Source of the DNA: Vicia villosa
Lineage: Eukaryota; Streptophyta; Magnoliopsida; Fabales; Fabaceae
NCBI RefSeq assembly: GCF_029867415.1
Contig: NW_026705404.1
Location: forward strand, 1 to 64,000
DNA: 64,000 bases
Direction: 5' to 3'
Shown piece by piece: positions 21,685-35,216 of the stretch; position 1 is the stretch's first letter, and each line of letters opens with the position of its first letter. The notes beneath the pieces were generated by a model. The model worked only from the letters and a program-made list of their open reading frames with translations, was not told where the DNA came from and made no database searches. The translations under genes were made by a program, and so were the position numbers.

Positions 21685-21697
21685 GCTCTGATGCCAA
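21685..21697 (-). other. primer binding site of element B, TTGGCATCAGAGC
   Basis: Matches the tRNA-iMet type PBS of copia elements (usually TGGTATCAGAGC) in the SIRE form with GC in place of TA; one base inside the LTR end. Confidence 0.85.
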
Positions 21698-22248
21698 TTG
21701 AAAATTCTAGTAACACACGCTCGATGTCTTAACGGATGTGAGGACATCCACAATTACACAACACAGATAATTATAACAGAACATCATAAAAACAATAAAG
21801 AACACATAGAATTGTTTACCCAGTTCGGTTCAAACGACCTACTCTGTGGGCTACCAAGCCAGGGAGGGAATCCAATATAAGCAGAATTAATTCGGAGTTA
21901 AACTCCCCCGTTTATAACTCCTCACTTAAAACCTACCCAATGCAATTCCAATATATTCCTAGACCTGAGTATCTCCACTCACCCCCCCTCAATCACAGCA
22001 ATGATTACAAATAAACATATAACAATTACAGAGAGAAGACATTCTTCAAAAACACACCTTGATCTGCTTAAAAGTTTCAATCAAGAGACACACACTCGTG
22101 CTTAAAATCTTAGAGTGACAATAAACACACACAACCTATTCCAACGCAATCATCAAGGACAATTGCTTGGATCACAAGAGACAGCTACAGAACTACGGTT
22201 CTACATAATATACAAATTTCTGTCTGTGTTCCAAATTAGGATTGCAGT

Positions 22249-22260
22249 CTTTTTATATGC
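22249..22260 (-). promoter_or_regulatory. candidate TATA box of the element B LTR
   Basis: Minus strand GCATATAAAAAGAC, a good TATA match. Confidence 0.4.
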
Positions 22261-22473
22261 AGCTCTTGGGCCTTGGGCTTTTTTAGAAACAAATTAGGGT
22301 TAACCAATTTAACCTAAATTACACGCATCTGGTTATTACAAAATGTGTTGTCAGCATGATCTTTTGCACGAAATATTCAGCACACAATAAAAGGTTTCCT
22401 AAACTGATAAATGAGATAAATCAGGAAACACAATTAATAAAATATAACAGCTCCTGCTGTCACACACGGATGT

Positions 22474-22861
22474 TGTAACACCCTGGATTTCTGCTTACCC
22501 CGCAGGGCTTCCGGCCTACCAAGCATGTCACCGGCTTAATCAATAATCCACCCTAGGTCCGCTTATCGGCTGCCCAGGAAATATTGTTTTTGCCTCCCGC
22601 AGGAATCGAACCATGTACCTAGGGGTTTAGTACATATTCATAGCAATTCCTGCTACCACTTGAGCTACTAGCTCAATTGGTAGCAGGAATTGCTATGAAT
22701 ATGTACTTAACCCCTAGGTACATGATTCGATTCCTGCGGGAGGCAAAAACAATATTTCCTAGGCAGCCGATAAGCGGACCTAGGGGGATTATTGATTAAG
22801 CCGGTAACATGCTCGGTTGGCCGACACGGTTGATGCGTGCAGCGGATATCGGGGTGTTACA
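22474..22861. mobile_element. 388-bp foldback (long inverted repeat) element with tRNA-like arms
   Basis: Ends TGTAACACCC / GGGTGTTACA and is flanked by GATGT on both sides (22469-22473 and 22862-22866). Its two arms of about 185 bp are near-perfect inverted copies around a loop at about 22661-22680 (CTTGAGCTACTAGCTCAAT). The right arm reads as a tRNA-like unit: A-box-like TAGCTCAATTGGTAGCAGG and B-box-like GATTCGATTCC (about 22671-22740). No coding capacity. It could be a MITE-like foldback or an LTR-derived palindrome, since TG...CA with a 5-bp duplication is also what a retroelement gives. Confidence 0.8.
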
Positions 22862-22989
22862 GATGTCATAACATCGGTCACGACATTCACTACAGAACCT
22901 GTATTAGCTTCACACACATGCAGCCTGCATAACACAATATCCACCAGGTATGTTTTACCACAATTGCAGCCAACATGAAAACACCTTCA

Positions 22990-23686
22990 TAATAGAACTC
23001 ATCTTTCACACACAACTTGAATCATGAATCATATCTATAAAAAGTTGGGTGCGTGTGTGTGGTTTAGCGGTGATACGCTTGGGTTTTGAGAGTGTGTTCC
23101 TCTCAAGGTCTCAGGTTCGATCCGCTAGATACAAATTACTTAATAAAAAATAATTATAAAAGGTGTAATATTTGAATATCAAATATTCGACACTGTATAG
23201 ACATCGTACCTATTCATGGCATAGACAATTTCAAATTTAATAAAAGAAAAGAGAAAAACAAACAAAAAATAAACAATTGTATGATAATACGGTGTGGGTC
23301 ACCCTTTTGTAGTGTCCAATTAACATTTATTTTCCTATAAATATTTCAATCCTGAGGGTTGAATGGATATTGGCTCTTTAGATATTTAACAAACCTAAAA
23401 ATCTCATTACACTCCTCATGTAAGTAAAATTCATCTTATTGTATTTTTCACAAATACAATTAACGCCTACCGTAAGGTCTAGTAAAATTGACCTGACTCC
23501 AATTTGAGAGAGAGAGAGAGAGATATATTTGTAGAGAGAGATCTTGTTTTACAATGGCATTATGACAAATTTGTTCTTCTATTTCAAACTCGTTAACTAA
23601 TTTACAATGTGGGTTTCTTTCTTCATTACAATTACAATTGCATGGTTTTCATTAACGCCAATAACAACTCATCGTAATTCTATTGA
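22990..23686. other. spacer between elements B and C
   Basis: No coding ORF and no recognisable gene. It holds one tRNA-like sequence (23055-23125) and a short GA run at about 23505-23522. Confidence 0.6.
23055..23125 (+). other. tRNA-like sequence (SINE head or relic)
   Basis: A box TGGTTTAGCGG (23060-23070) and B box GGTTCGATCC (23114-23123), spaced 43 bp apart, wider than a minimal tRNA. No intact acceptor stem, so a tRNA-derived SINE head or relic is more likely than a tRNA gene. Confidence 0.45.
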
Positions 23687-23703
23687 CCATCATAGTTGCA
23701 TAT
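23687..23703. repeat. 109-bp direct repeat, right copy, first part
   Basis: CCATCATAGTTGCATAT, equal to the first 17 bases of the copy at 17334. Its last five bases (CATAT) are the target duplication of element C; the repeat continues at 28847. Confidence 0.85.
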
Positions 23704-23949
23704 TGTTAGAATTTGTTTTATTAGCTGTATTATTTCTGTCAGAATCGGTGTTTTATTAGTTGTAGTATTTCCTTATTTAGCAGATTACAATTATAGTGTA
23801 TGAAGGAAATATCCCTGAATCATAGGGATCTGATAGTTTAGGTGTTATTCTATTTCCTAAAATAGCTTTCTAGCCTTGTATATATGACTGATGTATTCTC
23901 AGCATAATTAATATAAGAAAATCAATTCATTCTACCCTAATTTTTGAGA
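23704..23949 (+). repeat. 5' LTR of element C (246 bp)
   Basis: Starts TGTTAGAATTTG and ends ...TTTTTGAGA; the non-canonical GA end is supported by the target duplication and the other LTR. TATA-like GTATATATG at about 23878. Confidence 0.9.
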
Positions 23950-23963
23950 TGGCAACAGAGCTC
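23950..23963 (+). other. primer binding site of element C
   Basis: TGGCAACAGAGCTC directly after the LTR; a two-mismatch form of the tRNA-iMet PBS TGGTATCAGAGC. Confidence 0.65.
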
Positions 23964-24158
23964 TCAAATTCTGGGAGCCGCCTCTGACTGCGCAAACCAA
24001 AAACCCTAGACGGCAGCCTTCATTGCTGCCGATCAGCTTTTTTTTCAGCCTTCATTGTTGTCCATCATTCCTTTCAGGGCAGCCTTCATTGCTGCTGTGA
24101 TTTGCAGTTGCCGCAACAATCAAATACATCCTCACTGCATTGAGGTTGTTGTACTGTT

Positions 24159-24971
24159 GTGGCCATGGCAAACCCAACTGATGAAGTGGTGCAGAAAACT
24201 CAAGAAGAGCTGCAGAACATCAATACTGCCTACCGATTGAATGGGAAGAATTACTTGAAATGGTCCCAGCTTGTTGGCAGAACTTTGAAAGGTAAAGGGA
24301 AAGCTAATCACTTGACTGATGACGCCCCTAAAGAAGGAGATCCCAAATTTAAAAAATGGGACGAAGAAGACTCTATGATCATGGCATGGCTATGGAACTC
24401 AATGATCCCAGAAATCACTGATACTTGTATGTTTCTTAATTCTGCAAAGGAGATTTGGAAGGCCATGGAGGAGACATACTCTAAAGCTAAAGATGCTGCT
24501 CAAATATATGACGTGAAGGTGAAGACTATGGCTGCAAAACAGGGAAACAAGACTGTTACAGAGTATGCCAATCAACTCAAATCATTGTGGATGGAGTTAG
24601 ATCACTACAGGGTCATAAAAGCCAAGTGCCCAACAGATTCAGCAATGCTCAAAGAGTATATTGAGCAAGATAGAGTCTATGATTTCTTGGTGGGGCTTAA
24701 CTCTGTTTTCGATCAAGTGAGAGCCCAGATCCTTGGAAAAGAAAAAGTTCCAGGAATTAATGAAGTAGTAGCTATGGTCAGAAGTGAAGAAAGCAGAAGG
24801 GGGGTCATGCTAGAAAACCAAACCACGGAAAATTCAGCCATGGTAGCTTCTGGGGCCTCGGCAATGATGGCAGACCAGAAAAAGGGGAGCATAAGTAATA
24901 TGGAAAAGAAAGGTGAAGGAGTGTGGTGTACCTACTGCAACAACCCTCGCCACACTCGTGACAACTGCTAG
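24159..24971 (+). pseudogene. gag: gag of copia element C
   Basis: 270 codons beginning MANPTDEVVQKTQ. Residues 25-200 form the copia Gag helical domain (RLNGKNYLKWSQLVGRTLKG, then a W-rich block AWLWNSMIPEITDTCMFLNS). The frame ends in the zinc knuckle CTYCNNPRHTRDNC, followed at 24969 by TAG where Trp is usual; a second stop TGA lies at 25017. The downstream pro-pol segments are in the same frame, so this was one polyprotein. Confidence 0.85.
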
Positions 24972-25019
24972 AAGCTGATCGGAAAGCCACCTAGTAGAGA
25001 ATGGGGGCCCCAAAACTGA

Positions 25020-26639
25020 GACAGGGAGTGGGGAAAAAAAGGAGACAACACAAGAAAGGGAGGACAAGCACACATAGTTGCTGCAACCAGTGAAGAAAAC
25101 AAGGGAGGAGTGGTTCAACTTAGCCAAGATGAAGTAGAGAAGATGAGATCATTCCTCAACAAGTTGGATAAACCAACAGGTAGTTGTTCTCTAGCATATC
25201 CAGGTGAGTTTCTTTCCTTTGGACTTAATGCCTCAGATAAACACTATAACCAATATTGGATACTGGATTCTGGGGCTACTGACCACATGACACCCCTCCA
25301 TAAACATTTCTCCTCTTACACCCCTTGCCCTAGCAATAAGAAAATATCCACAGCAGATGGAACCCTGATGACTGCAGCAGGTCAAGGAGAAGTTCAAATA
25401 AGCTCATCCAAAACCCTTAAAAATGTCCTTCATATTCCTAAACTATCTGTCAGTCTAATTTCCATAAAAAAACTCATAAAAGACCTATCATGTAATGTTA
25501 TTTTTTATGACAATGCTTGTATACTGCAGGACAAGCACTCGAGGAGGACGATTGGACATGCTAGAGAATGGAATGGCCTTTACTACTTGGACAGCTCGAA
25601 TCTGCCACCAGAACTACAAAATAGCAACTCTTTTTTCTCTGACTCAATAAAGACCAACAGGGAGAAAGTCCTCCTACATCATTGTCGTCTTGGACATCCT
25701 TCCTTTAGAGTCATAAAAATGTTATTCCCTTCTCTTTGTAGCAAATTAGATGTTGAGAGTCTTCATTGTGAAGTGTGTGAGCTTGCTAAGCACAAGCGTG
25801 TACCTTTTCCAGTTAGTAATAATATGAGCACTTTCCCCTTCTATTTAATTCATACTGATGTGTGGGGACCCTCAAATGTCCCAAATGTTTTTGGTTCCCG
25901 TTGGTTCCTTACCTTTATAGATGACTGTACTCGGGTCACATGGGTTTTCTTACTAAAACAAAAGTCCGAAGTCAGCTCTGTGGTCCAACATTTTTTCTCC
26001 ATGGTAAAAAATCAGTTTGGTGTTAGCATCAAAAGGATTAGATCTGATAATGCCAAAGATTACTTTAATCATGAGCTTATTTCCTTTTGTCAAAAGGAAG
26101 GTATCATTCAAGAGTTATCTTGTGTCAAAACACCTCAACAAAATGGGATTGCTGAGAGGAAAAATGGACACCTACTAGACCAAACTCGAGCACTTCTTTT
26201 TCAACATAAGGTTCCTAAAAGGTTTTGGGGAGAAGCTGTTTTGACTGCATGTTATCTAATTAATAGACTACCTTCTAGTATTCTAGCCTCAAAAAGTCCT
26301 ATGGAGGTTCTATCTTCTTTCTATCCTAATGTATCCACATCCAATCAACTCGTTCCAAGAATATTTGGGTGTGTATCTTTTATCCATGTCCACAGTGGTG
26401 ATAGAGGTAAACTTGATCCTAGAGCCTTAAAATGTGTTTTCATAGGATACTCATCCATACAAAAGGGATATAAATGCTACCACCCACCATCCAAAAAATT
26501 CTTTGTGTCCAGAGATGTCACCTTTTTTGAGCAAGAAAGTTACTTCCACCAAGATCATCCTCAGGGGGAGAATACAAGAAAGGAAGATGATCTCCTTATG
26601 CTCCCTGACTTAAGTTTAGGACCAAAAGTAGGGAATTGA
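25020..26639 (+). pseudogene. pol: protease and integrase of copia element C
   Basis: Same frame as gag, open from 25020 to the TGA at 26637. Aspartic protease: WILDSGATDHMTP early in the segment. Then the HHCC integrase finger (LHHCRLGHPS ... CEVCELAKHK) and the integrase core with D in HTDVWGPS, D in IRSDNAKDYF and E in NGIAERKNG. The C-terminal part VFIGYSSIQKGYKCY is the usual copia tail. Catalytic residues are present, but the terminal stop is premature. Confidence 0.9.
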
Positions 26640-28202
26640 AGTGTAACAACTTATGAGAAGGAGGCAACTTCTGAGAAAGAGGCTCAACCCATTAAGTCTA
26701 CTCAAGATGGAGTTGATGTAAGATTTGGGAAAAAGCTGGTTTATACAAAGAAGACAAAGGCCATTCCAGAATCTGTCCATGTCCAAGAATCCAACCCAAC
26801 ATTACATGAGGTAACTACCCTTGATCCTTTAATCTCCACTGAATCAATCTCTAATTTCCCCACTGTATAGGAACCCGAATCCGATTCAGCACCACTTCAT
26901 GAGGACCTAGATATTCCAATTGCCCTTAGGAAAGAGACTAGGAAATGTACCACCAAGCCACTTTACCCTCTAGCCAATTACCTATCATTTAAAAACTTCT
27001 CACCTACCCATAAAGCCTTCCTCACAAGCCTAAACACTACAGCCACACCTACCTCCATATCTAAGGCATTGACTGATAGGAAATGGAAACAAGCCATGGA
27101 CTTGGAAATGGAAGCATTAAAAAAGAATAGCACCTGGGATTTGGTTACTCTCCCAAATGGAAAAAAACCAGTAGGATGCAAATGGGTATATACTATAAAA
27201 TACAAGGCTGATGGATCCAGTGAGAGGTATAAAGAAAGGTTAGTAGCTAAGGGATTCACTCAAACTTATGGAGTGGATTACATGGAAACATTTGCTCTAG
27301 TTGTAAAAATGAATACAGTTAGGGTGATATTATCCCTAGCGGCTAATTATGGTTGGAACTTGCAACAATTTGATGTTAAAAATGCATTCCTCCATGGAGA
27401 ACTTGAAGAGGAGATTTACATGGAATTTCCCCCTGGATATGGTGGAAAAAACGCTGCCAGCACTGTTTGCAAGCTAAAAAAGGCATTGTACGGGCTGAAA
27501 CAATCACCACGAGCGTGGTTTGGTAGGTTTACTAAAGTTATGATAGGTCTGAGCTTCAAACAAAGTCAAGGAGACCACACTTTGTTCATTAAACACTCTA
27601 AGTCAGGGGGAGTAACAGTGCTACTGGTTTATGTGGATGATATTATAGTGACAGGTGATGATGAGGATGAGCAACAACTGTTAAGCCAACATCTAGCGAA
27701 GGAATTTGAAATTAAGACCTTGGGAAAATTGAAGTATTTTTTGGGAATTGAAGTGACTCATTCTAAAAAGGGAATCTTCATATCTCAATAGAAATACATC
27801 ACTGATTTGTTGAAAGAGACTGGTAAGACAGCATGCAAGCCTGCAAGTACACCAATTGATCCAAACCTGAAGTTGGGAAATGTAGAAGAAGATACTGTAG
27901 TTGACAAGGAAATGTATCAAAGACTAGTTGGTAGACTGATATATTTATCTCACACTAGACCTGATGTTGCATTCGCTGTGAGTCTAGTCAGCCAGTTCAT
28001 GCACCAACCGAAGGAGGTTCACTTACAAGCTGCACTAAGAATTGTGCAATATTTGAAAGGGACCCCAGGCAGAGGAATTCTGTTTGAACGGAATAGGAGT
28101 GTAAGTCTTGAAGCATATACAGATGCAGACTATGCAGGGTCGATTGTAGATAGGAGGTCGACTACAGGATATAATGCACTTTCCTTGGAGGGAATCTTGT
28201 GA
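26640..28202 (+). pseudogene. pol: reverse transcriptase of copia element C
   Basis: Continues the same frame, with a stop at 26868 (TAG) before RT proper. RT opens with NSTWDLVTLPNGKKPVGCKW, then the catalytic D in FDVKNAFLHGELEE and the VYVDDII box. A further stop lies at 27789 (TAG at FISQ*KYI). The end, near TGY and ALSLEG, is shifted relative to RNase H by an apparent two-base insertion at about 28173. Confidence 0.9.
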
Positions 28203-28588
28203 CTTGGAAGAGTAAAAAACAAAGTGTGGTGGCTAGATCCAGTGCTGAAGCAGAATTCAGGGCAATGGCACAAGGGATATGTGAGCTATTGTGGTTGAAG
28301 ATCATCTTTGAAGACTTAATAATAAAGTTGGATGAACCAATGAGACTTTATTGTGATAACAAATCTGCTATTAGCATAGCCCATAACCCAGTGCAGCATG
28401 ATAGAACCAAACATATTGAAGTTGACAGACATTTTATCAAAGAAAAATTAGACAGTGGCCTGATCTGCACTCCATATGTCTCCTCACAAGACAAACTTGC
28501 AGATATTCTAACGAAGGGGCTGAATAGCAACAACTTTGAGAAGATTGTTTCCAAGTTGGGAATTGAAAATACCTATTCACCAGCTTGA
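28199..28588 (+). pseudogene. pol: RNase H of copia element C
   Basis: 129 codons in a frame shifted from RT: SSAEAEFRAMAQGICELLWL, then LYCDNKSAISIAHNP and KHIEVDRHFIKEKL, the standard copia RNase H C-terminal blocks. It ends seven bases before the 3' LTR, overlapping the PPT region. Confidence 0.9.
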
Positions 28589-28595
28589 GGGGGAG
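28587..28595 (+). other. polypurine tract of element C
   Basis: GAGGGGGAG directly before the 3' LTR start TGTTAGAA. Confidence 0.85.
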
Positions 28596-28841
28596 TGTTA
28601 GAATTTGTTTTATTAGCTGTATTATTTCTGTCAGAATCGGTGTTTTATTAGTTGTAGTATTTCCTTATTTAGCAGATTATAATTATAGTGTATGAAGGAA
28701 ATATCCCTGAATCATAGGGATCTGATAGTTTAGGTGTTATTGTATTTCCTAAAATAGCTTTCTAGCCTTGTATATATGACTGATGTATTATCAGCATAAT
28801 TAATATAAGAAAATCAATTCATTCTACCCTAATTTTTTAGA
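28596..28841 (+). repeat. 3' LTR of element C (246 bp)
   Basis: Same length as the 5' LTR, with four substitutions; ends ...TTTTTTAGA before the CATAT duplication. Confidence 0.9.
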
Positions 28842-28846
28842 CATAT

Positions 28847-28938
28847 AAACATGAGATTCTCAAATAACATGTAAGAAACCTTATTAGGATAAAAACTCTT
28901 TCAACCTTATTACGTTGGATCCCAATAAATAATATGTG
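28847..28938. repeat. 109-bp direct repeat, right copy, second part
   Basis: Equals bases 18-109 of the copy at 17334-17442 with one mismatch, then continues into unique-looking sequence (TTACCTTATTAGACTC). Confidence 0.85.
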
Positions 28939-31444
<2,506 letters not shown>

Positions 31445-31490
<46 letters not shown>

Positions 31491-32133
31491 GAGAGAAAGA
31501 GATAGATAGAGAGAAGTTTTAGTTATGTCGTATGACCCTCCTTCTTACAATGATAGCATCGAATACCAGATGTTTCGCCACTATAAGACTTCGAATGGCT
31601 TTTGCCTTTCTTCTTGTCGAACTTACCATCCTTTCGCAAGAATTTTCCTTTAACGGCCAAACCTTCACCAACAGTCGAAGGTTTATGCTCCTTTCGTTCA
31701 TTCAAGTCCTTAGAATACAAGGCTGATTGAACTTCTTCAAACGTCAGGGACTCCCTTCCATACAAGAGAGTTTCTTTGAAGTGAGCATGCTTGCTTCAGG
31801 TAGAGTCGATTTACCAACGATTTGGTCATGTACAAACTTTCAAGCTTCACCCATAACCCTAATATCGTTGTCTCCTTTGATACCTGTCGGAGAACCTTAT
31901 CACCAAGGCTCAACAAAATTGCGCTGTGTGCTTTCTCGATCATATTCGTCTTCTCCGCTGCCGTCAATTTTGCATTCATGGCTGCCTCTTCCTTCAGCGC
32001 TTCCAAGCAACCCTGCTTAACCAGTAAGGCTTTCATCTTCAAGTGCCACAAACCGAAATCATTCACTCCAGTGAACTTTTCAATCTCATACTTTGTTGAA
32101 GCCATCTTCTCCACGCTCACCGCACCAATTTAT
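31445..32133 (-). pseudogene. gag: truncated gag unit 1 of the D array
   Basis: Begins right after LTR copy 2 with a PBS-like segment and an ATG 20-30 bp inside. Gag starts with STKYEIEKFTGVNDFGLWHL and has a 149-bp internal deletion relative to unit 2 (its equivalent is 32894-33042), which shifts the frame. It then resumes at about YGRESLTFEEVQSALYS and reaches a half-complete knuckle CYHCKKEGHTT followed by a stop. Instead of the rest of gag-pol it joins a GA-rich run and LTR copy 1. Confidence 0.85.
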
Positions 32134-32576
32134 TGTGAATTCAATACCGAGAACAAAGAATAATGCAAGGGAAGAATAAAGAACAAGGAACTAGAAGAAT
32201 ACAATAATTGGTTATAACTGCTATTCTTTTACTTTCTATTAGAAAACAAGATTACAAGTTTACAAGAATAAAAAATAACCTCTCTCACCCTAAATTAGGA
32301 TTTGCAGCTTTTTCAATGATGAGAGACTAGTATGCTATTTATCATAAAACCTAACATACTAACTAATGGACTATTTCCACAAGGCCCATTACACAAGCCA
32401 ACTTAATAAACAAGCTAACTTAACAAATTATGGTTTAAACACTAAAACCTAATTTAACTTGCTAACAACCCTAGCATCTTCGACACAAGCATGTGAACTA
32501 CCTTCGACTTCATGCTTAATTCTGTCGAAACAAGAAGCCACCCTTCGACCATACTAGAGTTCGATCCAATATCTCA
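32134..32576 (-). repeat. D LTR, copy 2 (443 bp)
   Basis: Same length and ends as copies 1 and 3; GA run on its right, PBS-like segment and gag on its left. Confidence 0.9.
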
Positions 32577-33386
32577 GAGAGAGAGAGAGTGTGAGAGAGA
32601 GAGATAGAGATAGAGAGAAGTTTTAGTTATGTCGTGTGAACCTCCTTCTTACAATGATAGCATCGAATACCAGATGTTTCGCCACTATAAGATTTCGAAT
32701 GGCTTTTGCCCTTCTTCTTGTTGAACTTACCATCCTTTCGCAAGAACTTTCCTTTAACGGCCAAACCTTCACCAACAGTCGAAGGTTTATGCTCGTTTCG
32801 TTCATTCAAGTCCTTAGAATACAAGGCTGATTGAACTTTTTCAAACGTCAGGGACTCCCTTCCATACAAGAGAGTTTCTTTGAAGTGAGCATGTGATCGA
32901 GGCAAAGAACACAAAAGTAACAGCGCTTGATCTTCATCATCAATCTTCAAATCAATATTTTCAAGATCAAGAATCAGCTTGTTGAACATATCCAACTCCT
33001 CAGCCAACACTTTGTCTTCAATCATCTTGAATGAATACAAAGCTTGCTTCAGGTAGAGTCGATTTACCAGCGATTTGGTCATGTACAAACTTTCAAGTTT
33101 CACCCATAACCCTTATGTCGTCGTCTCCTGTGATACTTGTCGGAGAACCTTATCACCAAGGTTCAACAAAATTACGCTATGTGCTTTCTTGATTATATTC
33201 GTCTTCTCCGCTGCCATCAATTCTGCATGCATGGCTGCCTCTTCCTTCAACGCTTCCAAGCAACCCTGCTTAACCAGTAGGGCTTTCATCTTCAAGCGCC
33301 ACAAATCGAAATCATTCACTCCAGTGAACTTTTCAATCTCATACTTTGTTGAAGGCATCTTCTCCATGCTCACCGCACCAATTTGT
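32577..33386 (-). pseudogene. gag: truncated gag unit 2 of the D array
   Basis: Starts 20-30 bp inside LTR copy 3. The Gag N-terminal half (STKYEIEKFTGVNDFDLWRL) and C-terminal half (ESLYMTKSLVNRLYLKQALY, then LLCSLPRSHAHFKETLLYG) are almost contiguous; the break at about 33104-33112 is a stop in the frame. It ends at CYHCKKEVHTT (knuckle damaged, Gly to Val) followed by a stop and a GA run. No protease or pol follows. Confidence 0.85.
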
Positions 33387-33829
33387 TGTGAATTCAATAC
33401 CAAGAACAAAGTATAATGCAAGGGAAGAATAAAGAACAAGGAACAAGAAAAATACAATAATTGGTTATAACTGCTATTCTTTTACTTTCTATTAGAAAAC
33501 AAGATTACAAGTTTACAAGAATAACAAATAACCTCTCTCACCCTAAATTAGGATTTGCAGCTTTTTCAATGATGAGAGACTAGTATGCTATTTATCATAA
33601 AACCTAACATACTAACTAATGGACTTTTTCCACAAGGCCCATTACACAAGCCAACTTAATAAACAAGATAACTTAACAAATTATGGTTTAAACACTAAAA
33701 CCTAATTTAACTTGCTAACAACCCTAGCATCTTCGACACAAGCATGTGAACTACCTTCGACTTCATGCTTAATCCTGTCGAAACAAGAAGCCACCCTTCG
33801 ACCATACTAGAGTTCGATCCAATATCTCA
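33387..33829 (-). repeat. D LTR, copy 3 (443 bp), shared 3'/5' LTR
   Basis: On its right it follows the RNase H end of D; on its left it is followed by a PBS-like TTGGTGCGGTGAGC and gag. It therefore belongs to two retroelement units at once. Confidence 0.9.
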
Positions 33830-35216
33830 CAAATCTCCATTTTGAATCTAACTCTACAGCATCAAGGGAACAAACTAGCTTTCTTCATGCAGCTTTATCA
33901 ACTGCATACAGTGGAAAAACTTGCAACTCGGCAATGTCTTAGTGATCATATCAGTAGCATTGTCTTCAGTCGAAACCTTCAGCACTTGGACTTCTCCACG
34001 CTCGATTACTTCTCTGAAGAAATGCAGCCTCACATCAATCTGCTTAGTTCGCTCATGATAGGCTGAATTCTTTACAGGTGTATTGCACTTTGACTATCAC
34101 ATTTAACAGTGATACCTTCACCTTGAAGTTTCAGCTCCTTCGCAAAACCTTCAAGCCACAATACTTCTTTCACAGCTTCAGTTAGGGCAATATAATCTGC
34201 TTCAGTGGTTGATAGAGCAACAACCTTCTGAAGTGTTGCTTTCCAACTAATTGATGTGCCAAACATAATGAAAACATATCCAGAAATAGACTTTCTAGAA
34301 TCCATACAACCTGCATAATCAGAGTCGACATATCCTTCGATTACTGCTTTACTATCTTCACCCAAGGCTCCACCATAAATTAGGACTCTATTCAGATACC
34401 CATTTATGTACCTTAAAATCCACTTTAATGCTTGCTAGTGAGCCTTTCCAGGATTCGCCATGTACCTGCTTACAAGACTCACTGCATATGCTATGTCGGG
34501 TCTAGTACAGACCATAGCATACATCAAAGAACCAACTATATTAGAATATGGGATGCTATTCATATAGGCTCTTTTGACATAAGTACTGGGACACTGATGA
34601 ATACTCAGCTTAAATTGAGGGTTTGTTGGAATCACAACTGGCTTCGAATTCGACATACCAAACTTTTCGAGAATCTTTCGTAGATATGCCTCTTGAGATA
34701 AGCATAACTTCGACTTCTTTCTATCTCTTTGAATGTCAATTCCAAGAATCCTGGAAGCAGCTCTCAGATCCTTCATATCGAACTCCTTATTGAGTTCAGC
34801 CTTCACCCTCATCACATCTTCAACATTGTTGCTTGCTATGAGAATATCATCCACATAAAGCAACAAAATAACAAATGAATTACCTAGTCGAAATCTAAAG
34901 TAAACACAGTGGTCGAACTGACTTCTAATGAAACTTATGCGTGCCATGAACTTGTCGAATCTCCTATTCCACTATCGAGGAGATTGTTTCAGCCCATATA
35001 AAGATCTCTTTAACTTGCACACATAATCTTCCTTACCCTTTTCGACATACCCTTCAGGTTGCCTCATCAGGATTGTTTCATCTAGATCACCATACAAGAA
35101 CGCAGTCTTCACATCCATCTGTTCCACTTCAAGATCGAACTATGCCACCATGGCAAGCAACATTCTAATGGAGCTATGCTTCACAACAGGAGAAAACACA
35201 TCATTAAAGTCGACAC
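33830..35216 (-). pseudogene. pol: RT C-terminal part and RNase H of element D
   Basis: RT part: [14 protein letters not shown], then [15 protein letters not shown] and LLLYVDDILIASNN. A stop follows KQSPR at about 34950, another TAG at about 34435, and a third at 34072. RNase H: VDSDYAGCMDSRKSISGYVF, VALSTTEADYIALTEAVKEV and VKCDSQSAIHL. The 3' end (33830-34070) still resembles the copia C-terminus but is out of frame. It joins RT residues encoded at 37350-37532 once the solo LTR is removed. Confidence 0.88.

Larger units (their letters stand above)
17443..22989 (-). mobile_element. SIRE-type Ty1/copia derivative (element B), truncated and non-autonomous
   Basis: Minus strand: 5' LTR (22989-21699), PBS, a gag-protease reading frame with several stops, further ORFs of unknown function, PPT-like tracts, and a 3' LTR reduced to 103 bp (17545-17443). 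The Gag phrase KVTAIEEAQDISNMKLDELI and PBS TTGGCATCAGAGC point to the SIRE/Maximus lineage. The internal region is only 4153 bp and I find no integrase or RT motif in it. The left end was lost, so no target duplication can be tested. Confidence 0.8.
21699..22989 (-). repeat. 5' LTR of element B, with a foldback insertion
   Basis: 1291 bp, beginning TGAAGGTGTT (22989) and ending ...GAATTTTCA (21699). Removing the 388-bp foldback and one 5-bp duplication leaves about 898 bp. Confidence 0.8.
23704..28841 (+). mobile_element. complete but decayed Ty1/copia element C
   Basis: 5138 bp with two 246-bp LTRs, a PBS, a single gag-pol frame and a PPT, flanked by CATAT at 23699-23703 and 28842-28846. 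Order gag-protease-integrase-RT-RNase H is that of Ty1/copia. The LTRs differ at four sites that I found (C/T, C/G, C/A, G/T). The polyprotein frame is broken by five stop codons and a frameshift. Insertion split the right copy of the 109-bp repeat. Confidence 0.93.

Noticed and set aside
22990..23686. Host gene fragment
   Set aside because: No open frame or splice pattern that I could support.
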